Assembly (NCBI RefSeq): GCF_003403095.1
Contig: NZ_CP031555.1
Span: 930,001-994,000 of the forward strand
DNA length: 64,000 nucleotides
Direction of reading: 5' to 3'
From: Thalassospira indica
GTDB lineage: Bacteria; Pseudomonadota; Alphaproteobacteria; Rhodospirillales; Thalassospiraceae
This document shows, one piece after another, positions 56,334 to 64,000 of the stretch. Every line of letters begins with the position of its first letter. Positions within the stretch are counted from its first letter, which is position 1. The position numbers and the translations under genes are program-made. The notes under the pieces are model-generated. The model made no database searches and was not told the origin of the DNA. It saw nothing but the letters and a program-made list of their open reading frames with translations.

Positions 56334-56912
56334 ATGATGTCGTACGAACCACATCCGGCACGCCGGAAGGGTGAGGTTAATTGTACCGGTCATGGACGTG
56401 ACTGGGGACAAAACAGCCATATTCTTCCAGGGCGTCGCGTCAATGAGCCCAACCATCAGGCTTGGAAAAGCCGTATGGCAGCGGGCATACACAAATACGA
56501 GCCTTCCGATGCAGACGGTGATGGATTATTTGCCGACTACATAGAAGAAGCATCGGTCGCCGTGACCCGAACCTTTGAAAACAGCGTCGGGATGCTAAAA
56601 TCCGTGATGGAAATGATGGCCTTCCTTGAAGGTATCCGCGTCATGCATCATGACGGTGCCGTTGCACCGAAAGCGGATAAGCGCCTTGATCGTCTGAGCA
56701 ATGGCAGGTTTACCAATCGGGCGTCGGAAAACGCGACGCATGAACGAAACGGTTTGTCCTCGGAGTTCATGGTTCAGCTTCACAACATGTGTGCCAATGG
56801 GCAGAAGCCCTGCCCGGACCATGTGAAAGTGACGAAGCGGTACGGAACATATCTTGAGCCCGAGCACGAGATCATTCCGCCGAAACCACGTGTAACCCGT
56901 TACGACCACTGA
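56334..56912 (+). CDS. Unrecognised protein with EPHPARR/GRDWG signature, paralogue 2
   Basis: This 192-residue soluble protein is homologous to the product of the gene at 55411. The shared N-terminus is EPHPARRKGEVN, GHGRDWGQNSHILPGRR, then NH and W residues at matching positions. The middle has the matching helix MLKSVMEMMAFLEGIRVM. The C-terminal ~45 residues are Pro- and His-containing (YLEPEHEIIPPKPRVTRYDH). ATG 56334 (or 56337) follows GGGGAAAGAG, a strong ribosome-binding site. A 22-base stretch is identical at the DNA level to its neighbour (55423-55444 and 56346-56367), consistent with tandem duplication. Confidence 0.78.
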   Translation: MMSYEPHPARRKGEVNCTGHGRDWGQNSHILPGRRVNEPNHQAWKSRMAAGIHKYEPSDADGDGLFADYIEEASVAVTRTFENSVGMLKSVMEMMAFLEGIRVMHHDGAVAPKADKRLDRLSNGRFTNRASENATHERNGLSSEFMVQLHNMCANGQKPCPDHVKVTKRYGTYLEPEHEIIPPKPRVTRYDH

Positions 56913-56923
56913 GTATCCCGGGC

Positions 56924-57724
56924 CTAGCGGAAATAGCTGCCCGGTGTGCGGCCTGTGGCCTTGCGAAACATGGCGATAAAGGCTGATGGAGTCTCATAGC
57001 CAAGATCAAGTGCGATCTCGGTCACCGGACGGTCATTGGCGAGCTTTTCAAGCGCATGGAGCAGACGAAGTTTTTGCCGCCATTCGCGGAATGGCATTCC
57101 AGTTTCGCGTTGAAAAAGCCGGGCAAGCGTCCGGCTTGAGGCGCCGCATACCTTTGCCCAGTCCTCAAGCGTGCGGTTATCAGCCGGGTCGCCTTGCAGA
57201 TGATCGCAAATGCGCGCCAGTCGGGTATCCTTGGGCGCAGGCAGGTAAAGCTTGTCCTGATCGGGGGCCTTGATCTGATCGAGCAATACGCGGATCAGGC
57301 GGCCTTCCTCCCCATCTTCATCATATTCGACCGGAATTTCCGTTGCGGCCCGGATCAGTTCGCGCAAAAGCGGGCTAACTTCCAGAACCATGCAGCGATC
57401 GGGCAGGTTTGCCGCAACGTTCTGACCGATATAAAGGTGGCGGGCCCGGGTGAAGCCGGTGCAGGTCACCGCATGCTGCGTGTGGGGCGGGACCCATACT
57501 GCGCGCTGTGGCGGCACGATCCACATCCCGGCCTCTGTCACCACGGTCATCGTACCCTCAATCGCATATAAAAGCTGGTTCCAGTCATGGCTGTGTGCCG
57601 CGACATGATAGCCAGCAGGCATATCACTGACCCGGACATATACCGCGCGCGGCAACTCACGCGGGCGGGGGATCTTGTTGTGATGTTCCGGACGTCCGTC
57701 AAAGGTATTGAGGATATGAACCAT
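56924..57724 (-). CDS. AraC-family regulator with cupin sensor (NimR-like)
   Basis: This 266-residue regulator has an N-terminal cupin (HSHDWNQLLYAIEGTMTV, residues ~43-60) and a C-terminal AraC DNA-binding domain (VCGASSRTLARLFQRETGMPF and TEIALDLGYETPSAFIAMFRKATGRTPGSYF). The architecture is that of E. coli NimR/YeaM. It is divergent from an MFS gene across 155 bases, the same arrangement as nimR-nimT, so it probably controls that transporter. Confidence 0.92.
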   Translation of the reverse strand: MVHILNTFDGRPEHHNKIPRPRELPRAVYVRVSDMPAGYHVAAHSHDWNQLLYAIEGTMTVVTEAGMWIVPPQRAVWVPPHTQHAVTCTGFTRARHLYIGQNVAANLPDRCMVLEVSPLLRELIRAATEIPVEYDEDGEEGRLIRVLLDQIKAPDQDKLYLPAPKDTRLARICDHLQGDPADNRTLEDWAKVCGASSRTLARLFQRETGMPFREWRQKLRLLHALEKLANDRPVTEIALDLGYETPSAFIAMFRKATGRTPGSYFR

Positions 57725-57879
57725 GATGCGGCGACATTCAAAACTGTCTTGATTGCGATATATGATGGCAGATTACCGCAAGACAGACGGATCGGACAGG
57801 TTTAACTTGGTCGCATTCCAAAACGCACAAGATGTGACAGGGGCGTCGCCACCACAACGATCCTGTCCTCGGAGGTACA

Positions 57880-59160
57880 ATGTCCAAGGAAATCATACCG
57901 GAAGCCAGCAATCACGCGGCCCCACTTGGTGATGCGCCCGACGCCCCCAATAATGTGAGTGCAGCTCCGGTCCATAAGGGTTGGCGCAATCCGGAAGTTC
58001 TGCTGATCGTTATGGCGGCCGCCATGCCGCTATCCTTTTCGACCTGGATGGCGCTGCTAAACAACTTTTCGGTCGAAATGGCCGATTTCACCGGCCGCGA
58101 GATCGGTATTTTGCAGTCGTTGCGTGAAATCCCCGGTTTCCTTGCGTTTACCGCGATTTTTGTGCTGCTGGTTCTGCGTGAACAGACATTTGCAGTTCTG
58201 TCACTGCTGGTGCTTGGAATTGGCGTTGCCATATCGGGTTATTTCCCGACCGCAATCGGGCTTTATTGCACGACGGTTTTGATGTCGATCGGCTTCCATT
58301 ATTTCGAAACCATGCAGCAGGCGTTGTCACTGCAATGGGTGCGTAAGGATCGCACCGCCATGGTCATGGGGCGGCAACTGTCGGCAAAATCAATCTCGTC
58401 GCTGATCATGTTTGGCATGGTTTGGGTGATGCTCGAAGTTTTCGCGGTCGAGTATCGCTACGTCTATCTGTTCGGCGGTGCGCTGACGATCCTGGCCGCG
58501 CTTTTTGTCTGGGGGGCGTTTCCGAAATTTGCCGATGCCCATCCGCAGAACAAGAAGCTGATCCTGCGCAAACGCTATTGGCTTTACTACGCGCTGACTT
58601 TCATGAGTGGCGCACGCCGTCAGATCTTTACCGTGTTTGCCGGCTTCCTGATGGTCGAGAAGTTCGGTTATGACGCAGCAACCATCACCTTGCTGTATCT
58701 GCTTAACCACGTGATCAACATGTTCCTCGCCCCCAAGATCGGCAAGATGATCGGCAAATGGGGCGAACGCCGTGCGCTGGTCTTTGAATATGCGGGATTG
58801 TTTATTGTTTTCGTCTCTTACGCCTTTGTCGAAAACCACATTCTGGCCGGTGGTCTTTATGTGATTGACCACCTGTTCTTTGCGCTGGCGATCGCTATCA
58901 AGACCTATTTCCAGAAGATCGCCGACCCGGCTGACATTTCCTCAACCGCCGGGGTCAGCTTTACGATCAACCATATCGCGGCTGTTTTTATCCCGGCCGC
59001 CTTCGGGTTGCTTTGGCTGATATCGCCGGGTGCGGTGTTCCTTGCCGGGGCAGCCATGGCCTTTGTCTCGCTGGTGTTGGCCCTGAACGTGCCACACGAT
59101 CCCGAGCCCGGAAACGAGGTCATTCGCGGATACAAATCAACCGCGATGCAGCCAGCCTGA
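57880..59160 (+). CDS. MFS transporter divergent from the NimR-like regulator
   Basis: This 426-residue protein has about 12 helices after a ~40-residue polar N-terminus. Loop motifs such as NKKLILRKRYWLYYALTFMSG and GKMIGKWGERRALVFEYAG are visible. The substrate is unknown. Control by the divergent AraC protein is inferred. The start has GGAGG 7 bases upstream. A strong terminator follows. Confidence 0.9.
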   Translation: MSKEIIPEASNHAAPLGDAPDAPNNVSAAPVHKGWRNPEVLLIVMAAAMPLSFSTWMALLNNFSVEMADFTGREIGILQSLREIPGFLAFTAIFVLLVLREQTFAVLSLLVLGIGVAISGYFPTAIGLYCTTVLMSIGFHYFETMQQALSLQWVRKDRTAMVMGRQLSAKSISSLIMFGMVWVMLEVFAVEYRYVYLFGGALTILAALFVWGAFPKFADAHPQNKKLILRKRYWLYYALTFMSGARRQIFTVFAGFLMVEKFGYDAATITLLYLLNHVINMFLAPKIGKMIGKWGERRALVFEYAGLFIVFVSYAFVENHILAGGLYVIDHLFFALAIAIKTYFQKIADPADISSTAGVSFTINHIAAVFIPAAFGLLWLISPGAVFLAGAAMAFVSLVLALNVPHDPEPGNEVIRGYKSTAMQPA

Positions 59161-59180
59161 TCGTCAAATACCCGCCTGAC

Positions 59181-59225
59181 CAGAAACGCCTGCCGATCTT
59201 GGCAGGCGTTTCTGTTTGTGTTTGC
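59181..59225 (+). terminator. Intrinsic terminator after the MFS gene
   Basis: A perfect 14-bp stem (59181-59194 with 59201-59214) closes a 6-base loop and is followed by a T-rich tract (TTTGTGTTTG). Confidence 0.93.
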
Positions 59226-59313
59226 CCTGCCTTTTTCGCAAAATCTTCAAAACACCGACATTTAAACGGGATTAGATTGTCGCGGTTTAACGCATAAGCA
59301 GGGACACGGCTCG

Positions 59314-61275
59314 ATGGTATTCATTCACAAAAAAGCTGCCCGGATGACCGGGATTTCGATGGCACTTGCACTGGTAAGCAGCACGGCATTGGCCGACAGC
59401 ACGGTGTCTTTGCGCATTCTCGAAACCACCGACATCCATACGCATCTGGTTAATTATGACTATTACCGTGATGGCGAGTCAGACACGGTTGGTCTTGCAA
59501 AGGTCGCGACCCTGCTTAAAACCGCGCGTGGCGAGGCAGAGAACGTTGTCTTTATCGATAATGGTGACCTGATCCAGGGCAACCCGCTTGGCGATTATAT
59601 GGCCAAGGAACGTGGTCTTCAGGACGGTGATGTCCATCCGGTTTATAAGGCGATGAACCTTCTTGGTTATGACGCGGCCAACATCGGAAACCATGAATTT
59701 AACTATGGCCTCGATTTCCTGGGTAAATCGTTGGCCGGTGCCAACTTCCCCTATGTCAGTGCCAACGTTTTTGTCGATGATGGCGATGACAATCCCGAAA
59801 ACGACAAGCCGTATTTCGAACCCTATGTGCTGCTGGATCGGGAATTTACCGATAATGACGGCAAGGTGCATAAGGCCAAGGTCGGTGTGATCGGGTTTGT
59901 GCCGCCCCAGATCATGCAGTGGGACAAGGCCAATCTGGAAGGCAATGTGATCGCAAAAGACATTGTTGAGATGGCAAAAAAATATGTCCCGGAGATGCGC
60001 GAAAAGGGTGCGGATATCGTCATTGCCGTTCCGCATTCCGGTCTGTCGACCATGGCGCGTAATGGCATGGAAGAAAATGCCACCTATTACCTTTCCGAAG
60101 TCGATGGCATTGATGCGATCCTGTTTGGTCATGCCCACACCGTGTTTCCGTCAGAGACCTTTTCCGATCTCGAAGGTGTCGATATCGCCAAAGGCACGAT
60201 CAACGGCGTTGCCGCGGTGATGCCGGGCTTCTGGGGCAGCCATCTTGGCGTGATCGATCTGACCTTGAATGTGTCCGATGACGGCGAATGGAGTGTCACC
60301 GACAGTCTGTCTGATGCACGTCCGATCTATCAGCGCGAAGGCCGGACCGTGACGCCGCTGGTTGAAGCCGATCCGGAAATCATCGCCGCGGTCAAGGAAG
60401 AGCACGAAGCCACCATTGCCTATATGCGCGAAGGTGTGGGCACGACATCGGCACCAATCAACAGCTTCTTTGCGCTTGTGGCCGATGATCCTTCGATCCA
60501 GATCGTGACCAATGCTCAGAAATGGTATCTCGAAAAGATCCTGAACGGATCGGAATATGATGGCATCCCGATCCTGTCGGCCGGGGCACCGTTCAAGGCC
60601 GGTGGTCGTGGTGGTCCTGACTATTTCACCGACATTCCCGAAGGCAAGATTGCGCTTAAAAACGTCGCGGACCTTTATATCTATCCAAACACCGTGCGCG
60701 CAGTATTGCTTGATGGTGATCAGGTGCGTGAATGGCTTGAAATGTCAGCAGGCCAATTCAATCAGATTGACCCGAACAGCAGCGAAGAACAGGCTCTGAT
60801 CAACCCGGATTTCCCGACCTATAATTACGATGTGATTGATGGCGTGACCTACGAAATCGATGTCACCAAACCGGCCCGCTACAACAAGGCGGGCGAAGTG
60901 ATCAATCCCGATAGTCACCGCATCGTCAATCTGAGCTTCGAGGGCAAACCGGTGACAGCCGATCAGAAGTTTGTTGTTGCGACCAACAACTATCGCGCCG
61001 GCGGTGGTGGCAATTTCCCGGGCCTTGATGGATCGACCATCATTGTCGAGGCACCCGATGAAAACCGTACGGTACTTGCCAACTATATCCTGACCGAAAA
61101 GGAAATTGATCCGAAAGCAGATGGCAACTGGACCTTTGCCCCAATCGGTGAGGCGTCCGATGTAACGTTTGTCACCAGCCCCAAGGCATCCTCGGCCGTG
61201 AACGCACCTGACAATATCAGCTTCGTTGGCGAAGATCAGGAAGGCTTTGCCAAATACGTGCTGCAAACAAGGTAA
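59314..61275 (+). CDS. cpdB: Periplasmic 2',3'-cyclic-nucleotide 2'-phosphodiesterase/3'-nucleotidase
   Basis: This 653-residue secreted enzyme has a signal peptide ending TALA before DSTVSLRI. The N-terminal metallophosphatase domain (residues ~30-340) has TTDIHTHL, DNGDLIQGN, GNHEFNYG and FGHAHTVFP. The C-terminal 5'-nucleotidase substrate domain has the NNYRAGGGGNFPGLDG motif. It releases phosphate and nucleosides from 2',3'-cyclic and 3'-nucleotides in the periplasm. The length matches CpdB. It is monocistronic and shares a terminator with gcrA. Confidence 0.95.
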   Translation: MVFIHKKAARMTGISMALALVSSTALADSTVSLRILETTDIHTHLVNYDYYRDGESDTVGLAKVATLLKTARGEAENVVFIDNGDLIQGNPLGDYMAKERGLQDGDVHPVYKAMNLLGYDAANIGNHEFNYGLDFLGKSLAGANFPYVSANVFVDDGDDNPENDKPYFEPYVLLDREFTDNDGKVHKAKVGVIGFVPPQIMQWDKANLEGNVIAKDIVEMAKKYVPEMREKGADIVIAVPHSGLSTMARNGMEENATYYLSEVDGIDAILFGHAHTVFPSETFSDLEGVDIAKGTINGVAAVMPGFWGSHLGVIDLTLNVSDDGEWSVTDSLSDARPIYQREGRTVTPLVEADPEIIAAVKEEHEATIAYMREGVGTTSAPINSFFALVADDPSIQIVTNAQKWYLEKILNGSEYDGIPILSAGAPFKAGGRGGPDYFTDIPEGKIALKNVADLYIYPNTVRAVLLDGDQVREWLEMSAGQFNQIDPNSSEEQALINPDFPTYNYDVIDGVTYEIDVTKPARYNKAGEVINPDSHRIVNLSFEGKPVTADQKFVVATNNYRAGGGGNFPGLDGSTIIVEAPDENRTVLANYILTEKEIDPKADGNWTFAPIGEASDVTFVTSPKASSAVNAPDNISFVGEDQEGFAKYVLQTR

Positions 61276-61302
61276 CCAACAGAACCTTGATATCGCCTAA
61301 CG

Positions 61303-61332
61303 AAAAAGCCGCCCGGATCAGGCGGCTTTTTT
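61303..61332. terminator. Bidirectional terminator between cpdB and gcrA
   Basis: A perfect 11-bp stem (61303-61313 with 61321-61331) has A5 and T6 flanks, set between two convergent genes. Confidence 0.92.
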
Positions 61333-61375
61333 GTATCTCGGTGTCTCTGCGGGCAATTGCCAGGCGCAGAGCAGA

Positions 61376-61816
61376 TTACTTCCGGTTTGCAGCCTGCGGG
61401 CCTTTGCCGCCGGGGCCACCCTGCTGTGCAGGGGGATTATCTTCGCGCGGGTTCTTGCCGTTAAGGTAGGCCTGTGCGCAATGTTCGTCGCAATAAGGCT
61501 TGCTCGGCACGATTTTCTTGCCGCAGAAATGGAAGTCGTCATCGCCCGGGTCGCCAAACGGCCAACGGCACATGCCCGGACCAAGATCAAAGATCGAAAT
61601 GCCTTTGGTCTGCTGTTTGGGGGCCGGTGCCTTTTTCTGTTCTGCTTCCTCGGCACGACGCTGGATCGGGGACGGGCGCTTGGGCAGCCCAAGGCGGTGT
61701 GCCTTGCCAACGACGGCGTTCTTGCCGACGCCGAGTTCCTCACCGATGCGTGCCGTGGTCCAGCCCTGATTCCAGAGCGAGGTCAGCAATTCAATCTTTT
61801 CCGGCGTCCAGCTCAT
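61376..61816 (-). CDS. gcrA: GcrA cell-cycle regulator
   Basis: This 146-residue protein is a sigma70-associated transcription factor that acts at methylated GAnTC promoters in alphaproteobacteria. The N-terminal DNA-binding domain is intact (MSWTPEKIELLTSLWNQGWT, then IGEELGVGKNAVVGKAHRLGLPKRPSP). The C-terminal sigma-interacting part has CRWPFGDPGDDDFHFCG and KPYCDEHCAQAY. A Pro/Gly-rich tail follows. Its presence firmly places the organism in the Alphaproteobacteria. Confidence 0.97.
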   Translation of the reverse strand: MSWTPEKIELLTSLWNQGWTTARIGEELGVGKNAVVGKAHRLGLPKRPSPIQRRAEEAEQKKAPAPKQQTKGISIFDLGPGMCRWPFGDPGDDDFHFCGKKIVPSKPYCDEHCAQAYLNGKNPREDNPPAQQGGPGGKGPQAANRK

Positions 61817-62015
61817 TTCGAGTATATTCCGTATTTCTTGGTCTGCTGGTCAGAACATCTGACGGCAGGTGCTTGTTGTTCGATGTCAAACAGGGATACA
61901 GACGTATCGCCTAATATCGTGTAACGCAAGGGGCTTGGAGATTCGCACCCCGGCCCGTCTGCGCGAACAGGGCAATTTGCATGTTGAAGCCACAATGTAA
62001 AGAGGGGATCGCGTT

Positions 62016-62675
62016 TTGGCAGGGTTTTTAATTGCAGTGACCGTTTTCCTTGCAGGCCATATTATTCCGGGCTTGCTGCGCGAAAGGCTTGTAAGACGTA
62101 TCGGGTACCGCCCCTATATTATTGCATTCTCGATCCTGTCAGTTCTGCTGTTTGGCTGGGTCATTCACGAGGTTTTGGTCGCGGAGTCGTTTTGGCTTTG
62201 GGACTATCAAACATGGCAGGCGCAACTCCTTGTTGTTGTCATGTTGCCTGCCTGTATTTTGTGGGCCTGTGCCATTCTTCAACCCTGTCCGCTGTCGATT
62301 GGTCGAAAAACCGGCTTTGATCCGGCAAAGCCCGGCATCAATCGGTTTTGCCGTCATCCACTGCTGTTGGGCATGATCCTTTGGGGTGCCGGACACACGA
62401 TCGCCAATGGTGATATCGTCGCCGTCCTGTTCTTTGGCGGCAGCAGCATTTTTGCCCTGATCGGGTTCTGGCGAATGGAAAAAATACGGCTGCGCGGAAT
62501 GACGAATGGCGAACAGGCGATCCTTCTGGCAGCAACCCGACGCTTTTCGCTATCAGGCCTAAAGGATGCCTTTCGGGGGCGGGATATCCTTGCCGGGATT
62601 GTTCTTTATCTCCTTATCCTGGGTGGGCATGGTCATGTGATTGGTGTCGATCCGCTTGCAATGGCAGGCTGGTAA
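62016..62675 (+). CDS. NnrU-family membrane protein
   Basis: This 219-residue protein has about six helices and the NnrU-type motif SRHP-like segment INRFCRHPLLLGMILWGAGHTIANGD, typical of this family. NnrU was linked to nitric oxide and denitrification metabolism in some relatives, but no denitrification gene is nearby and the role is open. TTG 62016 is the likely start, 8 bases after GAGGGG. No in-frame ATG gives a full first helix. Confidence 0.85.
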   Translation: MAGFLIAVTVFLAGHIIPGLLRERLVRRIGYRPYIIAFSILSVLLFGWVIHEVLVAESFWLWDYQTWQAQLLVVVMLPACILWACAILQPCPLSIGRKTGFDPAKPGINRFCRHPLLLGMILWGAGHTIANGDIVAVLFFGGSSIFALIGFWRMEKIRLRGMTNGEQAILLAATRRFSLSGLKDAFRGRDILAGIVLYLLILGGHGHVIGVDPLAMAGW

Positions 62676-62802
62676 ATACTGTTTTGATCGCAAGGCTTGT
62701 CAGCCAAGGTTTTGACAGGGATACTGGGGGTGCAGTGCAAGACATCTGCACTGGCCCGCTTTGCCGTATCGTATGGCAAAGGGCAGTTTCAAGCGAGGTA
62801 AC

Positions 62803-63264
62803 ATGACGTCTCCTCAACTTGCGAGCAGTCTGGCCAAATTCGCCGAAATGGAAGGACGCCATCCGCGTCTTCTTCTGGCGACGGCATCCTCCGTCGAAGA
62901 AAAACACCACAAACATGTCGCAACCCTGTTTGCCGATGGCGGGTTTGACGTCGATGTGGCACCCCGCTATTCCGATGCACAATCCATTGCCCTGCAGGTG
63001 ATTGATTGCGACGCCGATATCCTGCTTTTGATCCGAACGTCCATGACGGCAGAAGATCGGGTCAGTGTTGCCGATCTGATTTCCGCACTCGATGCACTGG
63101 ACGCGGAATATGTCAAAGTCGGTATTGTCGGTCATGCCGATGATCCGGCTGCGGGGAATGTCGACTTTGTTTGTGATCTTGAACATCTGCAAACAAGCGA
63201 CTGCGAGGCACTGATCGACTACATTCTGGCAGTTGAAGAAACCCGCGTCGCACAACATATTTAG
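62803..63264 (+). CDS. Cobalamin-binding-domain-like protein lacking the B12 histidine
   Basis: This 153-residue protein is of uncertain function. Residues ~21-115 resemble the Rossmann-like B12-binding domain of methylmalonyl-CoA mutase: PRLLLAT, LFADGGFDVDVAP, then ADILLLIRTSMTAEDR and VKVGIVGHADDPAAGNVDFV line up in order with that fold. The DxHxxG cobalamin motif is absent; the equivalent stretch reads SVEEKH. It is therefore probably not a B12 enzyme subunit. ATG 62803 follows CGAGG. In-frame ATG 62773 is an alternative. Confidence 0.65.
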   Translation: MTSPQLASSLAKFAEMEGRHPRLLLATASSVEEKHHKHVATLFADGGFDVDVAPRYSDAQSIALQVIDCDADILLLIRTSMTAEDRVSVADLISALDALDAEYVKVGIVGHADDPAAGNVDFVCDLEHLQTSDCEALIDYILAVEETRVAQHI

Positions 63265-63378
63265 AACGCTGCAAAATTTCGCCGTCTTTCGGTGCAATGT
63301 TTTCGAAACTCTTTGGACGCATACTGATCTCACACCAGTTGCATCCGAACGCGGGATGTTTAATCAAGGGATGATTTG

Positions 63379-63861
63379 ATGGGATTGCTCAAGGAAACGC
63401 TGATGCGCGTCTTTGTCGGCAAAAAAGGCCGGGATGCGATTCAGGCTTATAATGACGCGCAATCCCTGCACATTCGTGACAGCGCCACTGCGGAAAAAAC
63501 AGCCGCTCAGGCGCGTCAGGCGCGTCGCATCGAAGACCGCGCCCTTGCCCATCAGGAAGAAGGCATGTCGCTGGAAGAAGCCCGTGCGCTTGCCCTTGCC
63601 GAAACCCTGACCGAACAGGCCGACGCCCCGCATACTGAAATCATGAAGGCGCTGAATGCCGCCGATGCCAAGCTTGGCAAAAAGAAAAGCAAGATCGCAA
63701 CGCCTGAGGACGAGCGTCGTCAGGAACTGATCAATGAAGCGGTCAAGGCGCTTCGCAGTAAACAAAGTGACCTTGATAAGCTTGATCCGGAACTGCGCGC
63801 CAAGCTGACGGTGATGGCTGTGGGCGCCTTGATGGGCGGGCCAAATACGCCGCGTCAGTAA
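63379..63861 (+). CDS. Small helical protein of unknown function
   Basis: This 160-residue protein has no recognised domain. It is rich in Ala, Glu, Lys and Arg and is almost certainly helical, with a coiled-coil-like segment (residues ~30-85) and a more basic middle (KLGKKKSKIATPEDERRQ). A short hydrophobic stretch near the end (LTVMAVGALMGG) may be membrane-associated or a packing helix. ATG 63379 follows AAGGGA. A hairpin terminator lies 23 bases downstream. Confidence 0.72.
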   Translation: MGLLKETLMRVFVGKKGRDAIQAYNDAQSLHIRDSATAEKTAAQARQARRIEDRALAHQEEGMSLEEARALALAETLTEQADAPHTEIMKALNAADAKLGKKKSKIATPEDERRQELINEAVKALRSKQSDLDKLDPELRAKLTVMAVGALMGGPNTPRQ

Positions 63862-63883
63862 ATTTTCTATAAGCCTGTAAGGA

Positions 63884-63920
63884 AATGGCACCGCCCGTAT
63901 CGGGATGGTGCCATTCTTGT
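63884..63920. terminator. Terminator hairpin near the window end
   Basis: AATGGCACC (63884-63892) pairs with GGTGCCATT (63907-63915), with an additional inner CCCG/CGGG pairing. The following CTTGTTT is moderately T-rich. It could serve convergent genes. Confidence 0.75.
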
Positions 63921-63943
63921 TTACGGTATCGGCAAAGGCCGCA

Positions 63944-64000
63944 TCAGGGCTCAAGGCTGCGGTGAAGGCCAGTGACAAGTTCGCAGTAGGATGGCTCATT
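63944..64000 (-). CDS. Possible C-terminal end of a minus-strand gene (partial)
   Basis: A minus-strand frame enters from the window edge and stops at 63944, giving 18 residues (NEPSYCELVTGLHRSLEP). The hairpin at 63884-63915 follows it in the right place for a terminator. This is a weak call because so little is visible. Confidence 0.25.
   Translation of the reverse strand, partial: NEPSYCELVTGLHRSLEP

Noticed and set aside
55064-57724. The paralogue region as an insertion sequence or defence island
   Set aside because: No transposase, terminal inverted repeats, nuclease, methylase or toxin-antitoxin pattern was seen.
63364-63999. Minus-strand frame of 211 codons at the window end
   Set aside because: It runs through the hairpin terminator and opposite the plus-strand helical protein, which has a proper ribosome-binding site.

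Overview
The window looks like chromosomal DNA of a free-living, aerobic alphaproteobacterium with moderate G+C content. The evidence is a GcrA cell-cycle regulator, CarD next to an Azotobacter-type 7Fe ferredoxin, a fused Mrp/Pha A-B antiporter subunit, and many c-di-GMP and chemotaxis-type signalling proteins. The gene set and style suggest Rhodospirillales, perhaps a marine genus such as Thalassospira; that is inference from gene content, not a database match. I see no phage, insertion sequence, CRISPR array or rRNA. One tRNA is present (tRNA-Arg, anticodon CCT).

Layout. 1-6.6 kb: end of a sodium:solute symporter, a CBS-PAS-GGDEF-EAL protein, and aconitase (acnA) with a long upstream region. 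6.6-15.1 kb: a one-strand Liv-type ABC uptake operon that also encodes two different acyl-CoA ligases, which suggests uptake and CoA activation of an organic acid. 15.1-17.7 kb: a two-domain permease with a His-rich loop, divergent from an MFS transporter. 17.9-23.9 kb: a complete Mrp (Pha) Na+(K+)/H+ antiporter operon, AB-C-D-E-F-G, closed by a strong terminator. 24-26.8 kb: housekeeping genes (rnhB, acyl-ACP thioesterase, arfB, a DUF454 protein, a MerR regulator). 26.8-32.2 kb: a CheY-CheC-histidine kinase operon and a membrane GGDEF/EAL protein. 32.3-38.9 kb: fdxA, carD, a degenerate phosphatase-like protein, an M48 lipoprotein protease, an exported nuclease-fold protein, proline iminopeptidase, a PagL-like lipid A deacylase and the tRNA. 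39-46.7 kb: a homogentisate dioxygenase family protein, an overlapping pair of unrecognised genes, and a glutarate degradation module (LysR, glutaryl-CoA dehydrogenase, CaiB-type CoA-transferase). 46.9-52.9 kb: a polyamine-type ABC transporter followed by a nitrilase-family amidohydrolase and a ketopantoate reductase family protein. 52.9-59.2 kb: transport and regulation, namely a DMT exporter, two AraC regulators, an MFS transporter, and between the AraC genes a pair of tandem paralogous proteins of no family I recognise. 59.3-64 kb: a periplasmic 2',3'-cyclic phosphodiesterase/nucleotidase, gcrA, an NnrU-like membrane protein and two small unknown proteins.

The best candidates for something undescribed are: (1) the tandem paralogues at 55411-55971 and 56334-56912, which share the N-terminal signature EPHPARRxGExN...GRDWGxNxHxLPGRR and sit downstream of a divergent AraC gene, with three copies of the 9-mer CAAAGGTAT in the intervening DNA; (2) the overlapping unknown gene pair at 40401-43015; and (3) two apparent pseudoenzymes, a PPP-phosphatase-like protein lacking its metal ligands (33593-34396) and a lone cobalamin-binding-like domain lacking its cobalamin histidine (62803-63264).
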